NCBI GenBank assembly: GCA_025464995.1
Contig: JAODMO010000006.1
Span: 1-64,000, forward strand
DNA from: Microbacteriaceae bacterium
GTDB lineage: Bacteria > Actinomycetota > Actinomycetes > Actinomycetales > Microbacteriaceae
Direction: 5' to 3'
DNA length: 64,000 bases
How positions within the stretch are numbered: position 1 is the first letter of the stretch; each line of letters starts with the position of its first letter. The position numbers and the translations under genes were made by a program. Below the pieces are notes generated by a model that worked only from the letters and a program-made list of their open reading frames with translations, searched no databases and was not told the origin of the DNA. Positions 55,937 through 64,000 of this stretch are shown one piece after another.

Positions 55937-56551
55937 TCAGCGGGCCGAGCGCGGCCGTACCGCCTGCTTCCTGCCCTGGACGACGAGTCCGATGACGGGA
56001 ACGAGCAGCAGCGCGAGCGCGACGAGCGAGCCGAAGGTGGCGAACAGGAGTGTGACGAGCACGCTCACCGCGAGTAGGGCGATCGTCGCGGTGTAGAACG
56101 CCCGCCGCCCGCTCAGCGCGAATGCCGTCGCGACGGCCGCGAGTGGAATGAGCCGCAGCAGGATGTCGCCCGCCCAGTAAGGAAAGGCGCCACCGTAGAA
56201 CGAGATGACTCCGGCGACGAACAGCACCGCGAGCCACCCGAGCACGATCCAGCGGCTGGTGCGCCGCGGCTGCTCCGTCGCGTATGACGTGGCCACCGGA
56301 CGCTGCCCGACCTGCCTGGCCATCACGTCGCGCGCGAGGGTCACCCGGGCGAACTCCGCCCCTGCCGCGGCAACGCGTTCGCGCGAGGCGCCGGCGAGGC
56401 GGTCGGGATGCACCGCGCGGGCGAGTCGGCGATAGGCGCGTTCGACGTCCGACGTGGTCGCGTCGAGCCCCACGTCGAGGATCGCCGCAGCCTCCTCGGG
56501 CGTCATCCACGCCCCGTGCGTGCCTCCGCCGTTCGGCTGGCCTGTGTGCAT
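55937..56551 (-). CDS. J-domain membrane protein
   Basis: A 204-residue protein. Residues 18-75 form a J domain (MTPEEAAAILDVGLDATTSDVERAYRRLARAVHPDRL) with the HPD motif that stimulates DnaK. Four hydrophobic segments follow (WIVLGWLAVLFVAGVISFYGG; ILLRLIPLAAVATAFAL; AFYTATIALLAVSVLVTLLF; LVALALLLVPVIGLVV). It may recruit DnaK to the membrane. ATG 56551 (MHTGQPNGGG) is chosen over 56614 because the extra residues look like read-through. Confidence 0.85.
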   Translation of the reverse strand: MHTGQPNGGGTHGAWMTPEEAAAILDVGLDATTSDVERAYRRLARAVHPDRLAGASRERVAAAGAEFARVTLARDVMARQVGQRPVATSYATEQPRRTSRWIVLGWLAVLFVAGVISFYGGAFPYWAGDILLRLIPLAAVATAFALSGRRAFYTATIALLAVSVLVTLLFATFGSLVALALLLVPVIGLVVQGRKQAVRPRSAR

Positions 56552-56650
56552 AGACCCACTGTGCGCCGCCGAGGGGGCGGTGTCGAGTGCCGGGTCGGGA
56601 CACGCCCGGTCCATGGGGCAGGCCGCCGGGCCTTCGGCGGCAGTTCCCGC

Positions 56651-57199
56651 CTAGACCACGCCGAGGGCCACGTGTTCCCCCTCGGGCAGTTCGACGCGCA
56701 CCGTGTCGCCGGGCGACACCACCCCGCCCGCGACGACGATACCCATGATGCCGGACTTGCGGATGATGCTTCCGTCGTCGTCCTTCGCCACGAGTGCCTT
56801 CATCAGGCCGTCCTGATAGGTGTTGATCTTGGAGCACGGGCTGCGGAGCCCGGTGACCTCGACGATCGCCTCCCGGCCGAGGTGGAGGCGGGTTCCGAGC
56901 GGAAGCGCCAGCAGATCGACCCCGCGCGTCGTGACATTCTCGCCGAGCTCACCCGGCAGGACGGCGAAGCGCCCGTCGAGCTCGTCGAACAGCTCGGCCT
57001 GGAGGAGATGCACCTGCGTCAGGTTCGCCCGCGTCGGGTCCTTCTTCACCACATAGAGGTGTTGCGCCGTCGCACCCGCGTGCGCGTCTCCCTCGACGCC
57101 CCAGCCCTCGATGAGTGTGATGGCGTCGACCGTCGGCTTGCTGAAGCTGTGAGAGGCCGCGCGACTCACGGCAGCGACGGTTCCGGGTGTCCGAGTCAT
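56651..57199 (-). CDS. MOSC domain protein
   Basis: A 182-residue MOSC domain protein, related to the C-terminal domain of molybdenum cofactor sulfurases and YiiM. Conserved elements are GWGVEGDAHAG and LRSPCSKINTYQ, with the Cys thought to carry sulfur. It may transfer sulfur or handle the molybdenum cofactor or detoxify hydroxylated bases, as YiiM does. No partner flavoprotein is adjacent. Confidence 0.9.
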   Translation of the reverse strand: MTRTPGTVAAVSRAASHSFSKPTVDAITLIEGWGVEGDAHAGATAQHLYVVKKDPTRANLTQVHLLQAELFDELDGRFAVLPGELGENVTTRGVDLLALPLGTRLHLGREAIVEVTGLRSPCSKINTYQDGLMKALVAKDDDGSIIRKSGIMGIVVAGGVVSPGDTVRVELPEGEHVALGVV

Positions 57200-57678
57200 C
57201 CTGCGATTCTGTCAGGTCGTCACGGTCGCGACCGCGCGACCATCCGCCACGCGGCACTCGACCGGGCGGCGGAAGACGAATACGCGAGCGTCAGCACGGT
57301 CGCCGTGCGCACGGGCGCCCCGCCATTGTCGTCTGACCGGCCACCACGCGGCACACCGCCGAGACGGTGCGCAGCTTCGCTTTCGCGCTGACGTCGGGTG
57401 ACGCGTCGTCGCCCGCGCCTCGAACCGGCTGCTGTCACCGGAAACACGGTCGAGCGCACGGCGTACGCGGAGATCCTCGTCGGGTCGCAGCATCCGCCGG
57501 AGGGAATCCGATCCGGATGCGACGGCCTTCGCCCTGCGCGACAGCGAGGGGTTGATCATCTCGGCTGCGTTCTTCCCGCCGGACGACCCCGACGAGGTGA
57601 TGCAGCACCACCCACCAACCTGTTCGCTCAGAGTCACAACAACCCGCCGCCGGCACTCGCGCACTGAGCATTCGACCG
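57200..57678. pseudogene. Decayed coding region, family unknown
   Basis: No intact gene occurs in these 479 bp, but plus-strand frames carry coding-like pieces in order: RAAEDEYASVSTVAVRT (about 57264-57310), AEILVGSQHPPEG (about 57463-57500), DATAFALRDSEGLIISAAFF (about 57515-57580) and LFAQSHNNPPPALAH ending in TGA at 57667. They lie in different frames, which suggests one or two genes broken by several frameshifts. I do not recognise the family. Confidence 0.4.
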
Positions 57679-58269
57679 CTACCTGCGGGGCAGCACCGTC
57701 AGTACGCGCGTCACGAACTCGTAGTAGGAGGTCATGTACTGCCGGAGGAAGTCGGCCGTGCCCGCATTGGTGACCTCGCCGGAGTCGGTGATGAGCCCGG
57801 GTGTCATCTGGATGTAGGCCTCGGGAGAGCTCATCTGTCGCGAGTTGCAGAAGGCGAGCACGCTTCGGAGGTTCTGCTGCGCCACCGCCGTGCCGATGGC
57901 GCCGATCGAGGCACCGATGATGGCCGACGGCTTGTCGGAGAAGGAATTGTCACCCCACGGCCTGCTCGCCCAGTCGATTGCGTTTTTGAGCGCACCCGGG
58001 ATGGCGCGGTTGTACTCGGGCGTCACGAACAGCACGGCATCGACCGACGCGATCGCTTCCTTGAGGGCGAGGCCCTCCGGCGGATAGTCCGCGTCGTAGT
58101 CGGGGCTGTACAGCGGCAGGTCGCCGATGGGGATCTCGACGAATTCGAACTCGTCGGGCGCGAGGCGTATCAACGCCTTGGACAGTGTGCGGTTGATGGA
58201 CGTCGTCGAGAGACTGCCGACGAAGTAGCCGACGGTGTACGGCGGTTCGTGCTCATGGATGGTGGTCAT
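57679..58269 (-). CDS. NADPH-dependent FMN reductase
   Basis: A 196-residue flavodoxin-fold protein. GYFVGSLSTTSINRTLSKAL (residues 13-32) binds the FMN phosphate; VTPEYNRAIPGALKNAIDWASRP is the diagnostic FMN-reductase motif. It reduces FMN or quinones with NADPH. ATG 58269 with AAGGGG upstream; the track start 58293 lies before it. Confidence 0.92.
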   Translation of the reverse strand: MTTIHEHEPPYTVGYFVGSLSTTSINRTLSKALIRLAPDEFEFVEIPIGDLPLYSPDYDADYPPEGLALKEAIASVDAVLFVTPEYNRAIPGALKNAIDWASRPWGDNSFSDKPSAIIGASIGAIGTAVAQQNLRSVLAFCNSRQMSSPEAYIQMTPGLITDSGEVTNAGTADFLRQYMTSYYEFVTRVLTVLPRR

Positions 58270-58592
58270 GATGCCCCTTCTGGTTGCCTCCACGCTAGGA
58301 CACGCGAGCGGTTGTTTCCAGACCGGGATCGCGGGTATCGACCGCGCTCCTCTCCGGGCCCGTCGGCCAAGCCCACAGGCACAGACGCCTCCGACGTCGA
58401 TTCCTCACCGTTCGACGACGTAGTCGAGCCACGACTCGAGCTGCGCGAGACGGTGCACGCTGGCAGGATCTGGGTGAGACGCTGCCTCGCTCGTGTCCGC
58501 CCCCACGACGCCGAGGGGAGAGACGCGCCACCGGCTGACGTGTTTGGTCCATTCGGGCAGGGAGGCACCCTGCCCGTCGACGGGTGTGAGAC
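58270..58592. other. Intergenic region with terminator and a possible gene remnant
   Basis: On the minus strand the frame from about 58545 to 58405 reads EWTKHVSRWRVSPLGVVGAD and ends LAQLESWLDYVVER, which looks like a genuine protein C-terminus. There is no ATG, GTG or TTG in this frame after the stop of the MRJP gene, so it is either a remnant or uses an unusual start. No other gene is seen. Confidence 0.35.
58555..58575 (-). terminator. Hairpin after MRJP-like gene
   Basis: GGGCAGGG-AGGCA-CCCTGCCC is a perfect 8-bp stem 20 bp after the stop of the minus-strand MRJP-like gene; no T run follows, so function is uncertain. Confidence 0.5.
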
Positions 58593-59696
58593 CTACTTGA
58601 GCAACACCGGCCCCGCGTCGACGGGGGTGCGGAAGATCGAATACGGGTACATCCGCAGGTCTCGGCCGCCCTGGTACTTGTCCTGCCGGTGCAACTGGTT
58701 CGCGGTGACGTAGAGGTAGCCGTCGGTCGCGAGTGCCATCGTGTCGGGCCACATCAGTCTGGGATCGTGGACGACGGTCTCCAACTGCCCGTCGGGCAGT
58801 CGACGCACGATCGCGTTGTGCTCGTAGCTGGTGGCGTACAGCCGGCCGGCGTCGTCGGATTCGAGCCCGTCGGCGCCGCCGCCCTTATCGCCTTCGTCGA
58901 CGACCGTGGCTGCGACATCCGCGTCGGAGACGGCCCTGTCGATGAGAGCGTCGGTCGACACGCTGTACCACCGGCGCGACAGCAGCGGGCAGTACCAGAG
59001 GCGCGATCCGTCGCTCGAGATGGCGACGCCGTCGCTGCCCATCGTGACGGGGGACACGTCGCCGTCGGGGGAGCGCTCCGCGAATACACGACCCTCGACG
59101 ATGGCAACGAGTTCGGGCGGAACCCGCGCCTTGGTCGACGCGTGGTCGTGCAGGCGACGCCACGACTCGCCGGAGTTGATGTCGACGACGATGATGCCGT
59201 TCGGGCCGCCGTCTGCTGAGTCGGTGATGAAAGCGACGTTGCGGCGGAGGTCGAACCGCACGTCGTTGAGGTAGGTGGTGGGCAGGGCGACCTCGGCGGG
59301 AAACGTGATGGTCTTCATCACCGTGTCGGTGGCGAGGTCGACGCACACGAGCTTCGGACCGCCCGGCTCTGTCGGTGCGAACATCGGAGACCCGGTGTCG
59401 AGGATCCAGAGCCTGTCTTTCGGGTCGACCACGATGTTCTGCACAGACACCAGTGCATCCGCGTCGTCGTTTCCGGACGGGCGGTTCCACGCGTTGTCGG
59501 GGTATGGAACCGTCGTGCCGTTGACCAGCTCGACGACCGATGCGGTCACGTCGTCACCCCACTTCGGGAAGTTCACGAAGATGCGTCCGCTGTGCGAGAC
59601 ACCCACGCCCGTCGGCATGGGTCCGTCGTCGAAGCTGTGCACGCGTTCGAGGTCGCCCAAGGGTGCGTCCTGAGGTGTGGGGTTCGAAGAGTTCAT
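58593..59696 (-). CDS. MRJP/Yellow-like (L-dopachrome tautomerase-related) protein
   Basis: A 367-residue beta-propeller protein of the major royal jelly/Yellow family: RVHSFDDGPMPTGVGVSHSGRIFVNFPKW at the N-terminus, DRLWILDTGSP, TYLNDVRFDLRRNVAFITDSA, GSDGVAISSDGSRLWYCPLLSRRWY and WPDTMALATDGYLYVTANQ. Bacterial members are annotated as SMP-30-like or L-dopachrome tautomerase-related; the reaction is unknown. No signal peptide is seen. Confidence 0.88.
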   Translation of the reverse strand: MNSSNPTPQDAPLGDLERVHSFDDGPMPTGVGVSHSGRIFVNFPKWGDDVTASVVELVNGTTVPYPDNAWNRPSGNDDADALVSVQNIVVDPKDRLWILDTGSPMFAPTEPGGPKLVCVDLATDTVMKTITFPAEVALPTTYLNDVRFDLRRNVAFITDSADGGPNGIIVVDINSGESWRRLHDHASTKARVPPELVAIVEGRVFAERSPDGDVSPVTMGSDGVAISSDGSRLWYCPLLSRRWYSVSTDALIDRAVSDADVAATVVDEGDKGGGADGLESDDAGRLYATSYEHNAIVRRLPDGQLETVVHDPRLMWPDTMALATDGYLYVTANQLHRQDKYQGGRDLRMYPYSIFRTPVDAGPVLLK

Positions 59697-59807
59697 CGCT
59701 CAACTCAACGCCGCGGGACCGGACCGGTGCAACCCCTTGCGGCGGCCACGGCTTCCACCGAGTGTGGACACCGATCTCTACCCGTCGATACCTATGAAAG
59801 GAACGCC

Positions 59808-59984
59808 ATGTCTGACAACTCGTCGACCACACCCACCCCCTCCGAGGACGACGGCCGCGTGGCCGAGAACCCGTCGAACGACACGTCGGTCGGGGAGAAC
59901 CCGGCGGCCTCCCACGACGAGTCGCAGGAGATCGCGGCAACCGGCAAGCCCTCGAAGGCGGAGGGCGACGACGGCGACGCGTAG
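59808..59984 (+). CDS. Small acidic disordered protein
   Basis: A 58-residue acidic, Ser/Thr/Asp-rich protein with no hydrophobic core (MSDNSSTTPTPSEDDGRVAE...PSKAEGDDGDA). AAAGGA precedes the ATG. Similar in style to the 41.3 kb protein; the function is unknown. Confidence 0.6.
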   Translation: MSDNSSTTPTPSEDDGRVAENPSNDTSVGENPAASHDESQEIAATGKPSKAEGDDGDA

Positions 59985-60024
59985 CTGTCCGGCCCGGTCA
60001 AGCCACGCGGGGCGCATCTCAGCG

Positions 60025-63000
60025 CTACTGCCGCGCGCCCGCAGCTAGAGGCACAAAGGGCAGCACGACGGGCGCCGCGGCCTCCCCGTCGAGCACGTGC
60101 GCCTGCTGCGACCCCTCCGGCACCAGGATGTCGAGCACGTTCGCATCGCTCGAGTCGGTGTCGCGTGCGGGGTTCGCGTCGGTGTACTCTCCCGCGCCGC
60201 CGCCGAAGCGGTACTCCGTGATCCACGACATGCTCGTGCCCGCCGACGCGTCCCAGTATTCCCGCGAGTAGACGGGGCGGATGCCGCCCTGCCCCTCGTT
60301 CTCATCGGCGTGCGACATCACCGTCGCCTGGTATCCCGCGCTCGCCAGATCGATGGCGCCGAGAGCCGATTTCGGCACGGTCAGCGCGATCTGCCCCGCC
60401 TCGGGCAGCACGAGCAGGGTCGCATCGGCCAGCACCGCACCGCTCGCGTCGCGCACGGCGGGAGTGGCGAAACCGGAACCGGAGATGACGACGTCGAACG
60501 GTCTCTCGAGCCGCGCGTTCGTGCCGAGCCGGGCATCGACCGGATCGCCGGCCGCACTCGCGGGGCTCACGTAGAGATCCACTCGCTGGACCGAGAGCTG
60601 ATCGCCGCCCCACGGGTTGCCGATGACGCCGTCGAGCGAGACCACGAAGTTGACGGTGTCGCCCGCGTCGTAGACGTCGAGCGCGGTGATGTCGAACGCC
60701 CCGGCGGTGAAGGCACCGTTGGTCGGATACACGTAGGTGCCGGGTCCATTGTCATCGCCGACCGGGTCGCTGATCGATCCCAGCCGCGTGCCGAAGTTGA
60801 CCGACGTGAGGGTGCGACGCTCGAGCGTCGTGCCTCCGTCCGCTCCGACGGCGACGGCGGTGACGGCGTTCGGACCGAGCACGAGCGGTACGGTCGCGCT
60901 GAACGCTCCGTCCGTCACATCGGCCCTGATCGCCGTACCGTTGGCACCCAGCCAGACCGTCGGTGCCGTGGTCGTGCCCGACACTGTGACGGTCGCCTGG
61001 TCAGTCGTGGTGCCCTGCTCGGGCACCGCCACCTCGAGGGTCGGACCGACGGGGCGCGATCCGGTCGCGTAGCGGTCGGCGACGACGGCGGGCGTCTCGA
61101 CGGGGGCCCCTTCGCCGATGGAGACGGCGAGGCGCACGAATTGCGCCATCGACCACGCCAGCGGGGTTGCGGAGCCGGTACCCTCGCCGAACGCGAACCC
61201 GTGAGTCGTCGCATCCGTCTCGTCCCAGACCTGTTCGGGAATCAGGTAGCCCTCGTTGGCCGCATTCGCCATCGTTCGCAGGTAGGCGGAGGCGTCGCCG
61301 CCCTTGGCGAGCTCGTACTCGCCTCGCTCACCCGTGAGCAGCGGCCACAGGCGCCCGACGCCGGTGCCGTCATAGGGGGAGCCATCCGCCTTCTCGCCGT
61401 AGCCGTCGTGGTTGTACCGGTACCACATGGGTCCGTTCGGCGTCTCGACGCGGATGGTGGAGTCGATCTCGGGCAGCGAGGCGGCCACGGCCGGGTCGGT
61501 CGGCGGCTTGACCCCGAGTCGCACCAGCTCGAGAAACCCGCCGTCGACGATCGCGCGCTCGTCGAAGTCGCCTCCGCCGTTGTTGATGCTCAGGGTCGCC
61601 CCGTCGTCGGGGTCGCCGTTGTTGTCGATGCGCTCGAAGTATGAGCCGTCGCCGAGCGGTCCGGTCGTGGTGAACGTCCACGACTCGACGCGCCGCTGCC
61701 AGTCGTCAGCGACGCCAGCATAGATCGCTGCCGCGCCCTCGTCGCCGTTCGTCGCGGCAATGTCGGAAGCGGCGACGAGACCCGCGATCTCCGCCGCGAT
61801 CGTGCTCGGCGAGTAGCCGCCCTCCTCCTCCCAGCGCTCCTGTGGGGTGGATGGGCCGTGGGACACGAGGAAGTCGGCGGCCTTCTTCACGTGGTCGTTC
61901 CACGTGTCGGCGTCGGTGCGGCCGAGCTGCCACGCGAGCACGATCGGGAAGGCCACCTCGTCGAGCTGGAGTCCCGTCCAATACGGGGTCCCGTCGAGGA
62001 GGGTGTTCTGCGGGAATGAGCCGTCGGGCTTCTGCTGCACCGTGAAGAGGTAGTCGAGCGAACGGTTCGCTGCATCCGCATCGCCGATCGCCAGTTGTGC
62101 CGTGGCGACCTCGTACAGGTCGCGGGCCCAGACCAGGTGGTAGCCGCCGACGCCCGCCTCGTTCGCGTTCTGAGCTTCGCCCCACGGCACGGTGAGCGAC
62201 GCGATGTTCGCGCCGCGGTAGGTCTTGTCTTCGTGCGCCTTGAGCGTCATCGCCGCCACGGTGTACTGGGTCGACAAGGCGCGGTCGCGCCGCACGCTCT
62301 CGGGCAGGCGGTCGAGGCTGTCGAGGTAGCGGTGCCAGCCGCGCACATACGAGGCCCGTTCGCGATTCGTGCCGCCGCGGAGGCTCGCGCGCGCGGCATC
62401 CACTGCTTCATCCGTGGAGGCGCCGAAACCGAGGGCGATCGTGCCGCTGAGGGTACGCCGGGAGCCGTGCAGCTTCAGCCGGGCGGTCTGCACGACGTTT
62501 CCGTCGGCCGCGGCGGGATAGGTGTTGTCGAGGTCGAAGTCGTCGGCGAGATCGGTCCAGCCGTCGCTGACCCCGGAGAATCCGGTCGACGTCGCCGAGA
62601 AGGTGCGGTCGGCGATGAGGGCGCTCGCGACGGGCTCGGTGCCGCTGGTGTCTTCCGCGACGAGTGCGCCGCGCTCCGTGCGGCCGGAGTCGTGCATGCC
62701 GCTGTTGGCGAGGGACGGGTCGTACTGCGCATACACCGTGTAACGGCCGCCGTCGAGGGAACGAAGCTCGACGTCGATGAGCACGGTGGACCGGTCGGGG
62801 TCGGTGAAGTAGGTCTTGCTGATCTCATAGCGGCCGTCGGTGTCGGTGTTCACCTGCCGGTAGACGAGGGCCCGGGGGTCGACGAGCTCGACGCTGTGGG
62901 TGGTATCGGTCGACTCCCGGTCGGCGAAGGTGCGATTGTCGGTGACGATGAGCTCCAGGCTTCGCGAGTTGGCGACGTCGACACGTGGGTAGTAGATCTC

Positions 63001-63321
63001 GCCGAGCGTTCCCTCGGAGAGGGTGTACCAGACCTTCGAACTCGTGGATGCCGCGGTGCCGATGCCCTGCTTCGCGCCGGTCGTCCACGTGGCGTCGTTC
63101 CCCGGCGCCCCCGGCGCGGCGGAAGGCTGCGCGGTCGCTGCCGCCGAGAATGCGGGCGACGCGGGAACGACCGCGGCCCCGGCGGGCGCAGCGGTGCCGA
63201 CGACACCGAGAGCCGCGGAAAGGAGCGACGCGAGCGCGACGCTCGCGCGCCTGGACGAGACGCGGCGGAACCCCGCGTTCTCACGGACTTCGTATTCGGA
63301 TATTGCGCGCGAACGGGACAT
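60025..63321 (-). CDS. Secreted GH15 glucoamylase/glucodextranase-like protein
   Basis: A 1098-residue secreted glycoside hydrolase. ATG 63321 has GGAGA upstream; a signal peptide (RRVSSRRASVALASLLSAALGVVGTAAPAGA) ends near residue 48. An N-terminal supersandwich domain (to about 330) is followed by the GH15 (alpha/alpha)6 catalytic domain (GVGGYHLVWARDLYEVATAQ; RWEEEGGYSPSTIAAEIAGL; VGRLWPLLTGERGEYELA) and two C-terminal domains, one with an Ig-like fold (TVSGTTTAPTVWLGANG) and one like glucodextranase domain C (LDVYDAGDTVNFVVSLDGVIGNPWGG). This layout matches Arthrobacter-type glucodextranase, which releases glucose from dextran or starch. Confidence 0.92.
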   Translation of the reverse strand: MSRSRAISEYEVRENAGFRRVSSRRASVALASLLSAALGVVGTAAPAGAAVVPASPAFSAAATAQPSAAPGAPGNDATWTTGAKQGIGTAASTSSKVWYTLSEGTLGEIYYPRVDVANSRSLELIVTDNRTFADRESTDTTHSVELVDPRALVYRQVNTDTDGRYEISKTYFTDPDRSTVLIDVELRSLDGGRYTVYAQYDPSLANSGMHDSGRTERGALVAEDTSGTEPVASALIADRTFSATSTGFSGVSDGWTDLADDFDLDNTYPAAADGNVVQTARLKLHGSRRTLSGTIALGFGASTDEAVDAARASLRGGTNRERASYVRGWHRYLDSLDRLPESVRRDRALSTQYTVAAMTLKAHEDKTYRGANIASLTVPWGEAQNANEAGVGGYHLVWARDLYEVATAQLAIGDADAANRSLDYLFTVQQKPDGSFPQNTLLDGTPYWTGLQLDEVAFPIVLAWQLGRTDADTWNDHVKKAADFLVSHGPSTPQERWEEEGGYSPSTIAAEIAGLVAASDIAATNGDEGAAAIYAGVADDWQRRVESWTFTTTGPLGDGSYFERIDNNGDPDDGATLSINNGGGDFDERAIVDGGFLELVRLGVKPPTDPAVAASLPEIDSTIRVETPNGPMWYRYNHDGYGEKADGSPYDGTGVGRLWPLLTGERGEYELAKGGDASAYLRTMANAANEGYLIPEQVWDETDATTHGFAFGEGTGSATPLAWSMAQFVRLAVSIGEGAPVETPAVVADRYATGSRPVGPTLEVAVPEQGTTTDQATVTVSGTTTAPTVWLGANGTAIRADVTDGAFSATVPLVLGPNAVTAVAVGADGGTTLERRTLTSVNFGTRLGSISDPVGDDNGPGTYVYPTNGAFTAGAFDITALDVYDAGDTVNFVVSLDGVIGNPWGGDQLSVQRVDLYVSPASAAGDPVDARLGTNARLERPFDVVISGSGFATPAVRDASGAVLADATLLVLPEAGQIALTVPKSALGAIDLASAGYQATVMSHADENEGQGGIRPVYSREYWDASAGTSMSWITEYRFGGGAGEYTDANPARDTDSSDANVLDILVPEGSQQAHVLDGEAAAPVVLPFVPLAAGARQ

Positions 63322-63452
63322 CTGTTCTCCATCGGACAGTGCGACCACGGATACACCAGGGTTGTCGGCAGGCCCAGTGAGACCTCGGCGGGTCGACGAA
63401 TCTGCCCGCGGTACCGGCTTTGCTCCATCCAACCCCGCAGACGCGATACCGG

Positions 63453-63473
63453 CAACCCCGTTGTGCGGGGTTG
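63453..63473. promoter_or_regulatory. Inverted repeat between GH15 and SDR genes
   Basis: CAACCCCG-TTGTG-CGGGGTTG is a perfect 8-bp inverted repeat in the 200-bp gap between divergent genes, a possible operator for sugar control; the regulator is not in the window. Confidence 0.4.
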
Positions 63474-63521
63474 TGCAGTCGCAGAGGCTGGTGAGGCGAG
63501 AGCCCACCGAGGAGGAAATAC

Positions 63522-64000
63522 CGTGTCAAAGAAGAACATCGTCGTCGTCATCACCGGAGCATCGAGCGGGGTCGGCCGGGCGACCGCCCTCCGATTCGCC
63601 CGCGGTGGCGCGAAATTGGTGCTCGCCGCTCGTCGAGGGGCGGCGCTGCGTGACGTCGTGGCCGAGTGTGAGGAGCTCGGAGCATCCGCCATTCCCGTCA
63701 TGACCGATGTGACGGATGCCGCCGCGGTCGAGGCAGTCGCCGTCGTCGCCGTCGCCAACTTCGGGGCCATCGACGTCTGGGTGAATTGCGCCGCGGTGGG
63801 TGTGTACGCCGACTTCAGCACCGTTCCGCTCGCCGACTTCCGTCGAGTGCTCGACGTCAACATCATGGGCTACGTCCACGGAGCGCGTTCAGCGCTCGAG
63901 GTGATGACCCAGCAGGGGTACGGCACGATCGTCAACGTGTCATCCATCGTCGGAGAGGTGACGCAGCCGTACGCGTCGTCGTACGGGATGTCGAAGGCCG
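63522..64000 (+). CDS. Short-chain dehydrogenase/reductase (3' end outside window)
   Basis: The frame from GTG 63522 stays open to the end of the window (159 codons seen) and so was not in the ORF track. VVITGASSGVGRATALRF is the NAD(P) motif, NCAAVGVYADF replaces NNAG, VSSIVG holds the catalytic Ser and SSYGMSKA the Tyr and Lys. It belongs to the larger SDR group often found fused to or near transmembrane extensions; substrate unknown. GAGGAGG lies 9 nt before the start. Confidence 0.85.

Noticed and set aside
63336-63507. 62-residue N-terminal extension of the GH15 protein
   Set aside because: It places non-signal-like residues before the signal peptide; ATG 63321 has a proper ribosome binding site.

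Overview
The window is chromosomal DNA of a high-GC actinobacterium. From about 3.66 kb onward the gene content and order suggest a member of the Microbacteriaceae: sufT next to bioY, an ABC-F protein, SURF1, a GTP-free GlgC/GlgM pair, TreS with a maltokinase, a Microbacteriaceae-style DUF5997/LysR-domain pair, a Tat lipoprotein and many leaderless genes. This placement rests on recognising protein families and codon habits, not on a search. The first 3.66 kb (sufB, sufD, a Rieske protein and sufC) read differently: sufB leucines are mostly CTG while the rest of the window prefers CTC, and the protein wording recalls Geodermatophilaceae or Pseudonocardiales. That stretch is either a transferred or recombined operon segment or an assembly chimera.

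Layout. 1-4.0 kb: SUF iron-sulfur assembly operon, ending in a strong bidirectional terminator shared with bioY. 4.1-9.3 kb: biotin uptake, ABC-F, a three-gene operon with 4-nt overlaps (DUF3099, small Cys/His protein, SURF1), FabG-type reductase and SerB. 9.3-15.6 kb: glgC and glgA/M back to back, an orphan ABC ATPase, type B ribosomal protein L31, a DnaQ-like exonuclease and trehalose synthase. 15.6-22.8 kb: alpha/beta hydrolase, histidine phosphatase, sirtuin, SpoU methyltransferase, D-Ala-D-Ala carboxypeptidase, fatty-acid desaturase and SGNH hydrolase. 22.8-33 kb: DNA polymerase IV, an XPB-like helicase, cold-shock protein and the SOS mutasome imuA'-imuB-dnaE2 under a clear LexA box. 33-38.3 kb: PRC-barrel/DUF2382 stress protein, membrane proteins, HAD phosphatase and the LysR-domain/FUSC operon. 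38.3-39.0 kb: two decaying pseudogenes. 39-46.5 kb: Pr6Pr membrane protein, a circularly permuted amine oxidase, maltokinase, MarR regulator and oligopeptidase B. 46.6-56.6 kb: SGNH-GAF fusion, a second Pr6Pr protein, a DarT-like protein, an Eis-like acetyltransferase, a SWIM-SNF2 helicase, an SDR and a J-domain membrane protein. 56.6-64 kb: MOSC protein, decayed sequence, FMN reductase, MRJP/Yellow-like protein, secreted GH15 glucoamylase/glucodextranase and a truncated SDR.

How genes work together. GlgC and GlgM make ADP-glucose and maltose-1-phosphate or glucan; TreS and the maltokinase feed trehalose into the same maltose-1-phosphate pool, although GlgE and GlgB are not in the window. The secreted GH15 enzyme could supply glucose from external glucans. 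DinB, ImuB and DnaE2 form a mutagenic repair capacity, the last two under LexA.

The most unusual items are the Tat-lipoprotein amine oxidase whose C-terminal FAD motif lies before its Rossmann motif (circular permutation), mutually exclusive hairpins in the cspA leader, three tandem look-alike hairpins before a YeaQ/YmgE-type gene, an orphan DarT-like protein with a Cys/His N-terminus, and a recurring leaderless promoter design with TAnnnT six to nine bases before the start codon. I saw no tRNA, rRNA, CRISPR array, insertion sequence or prophage.
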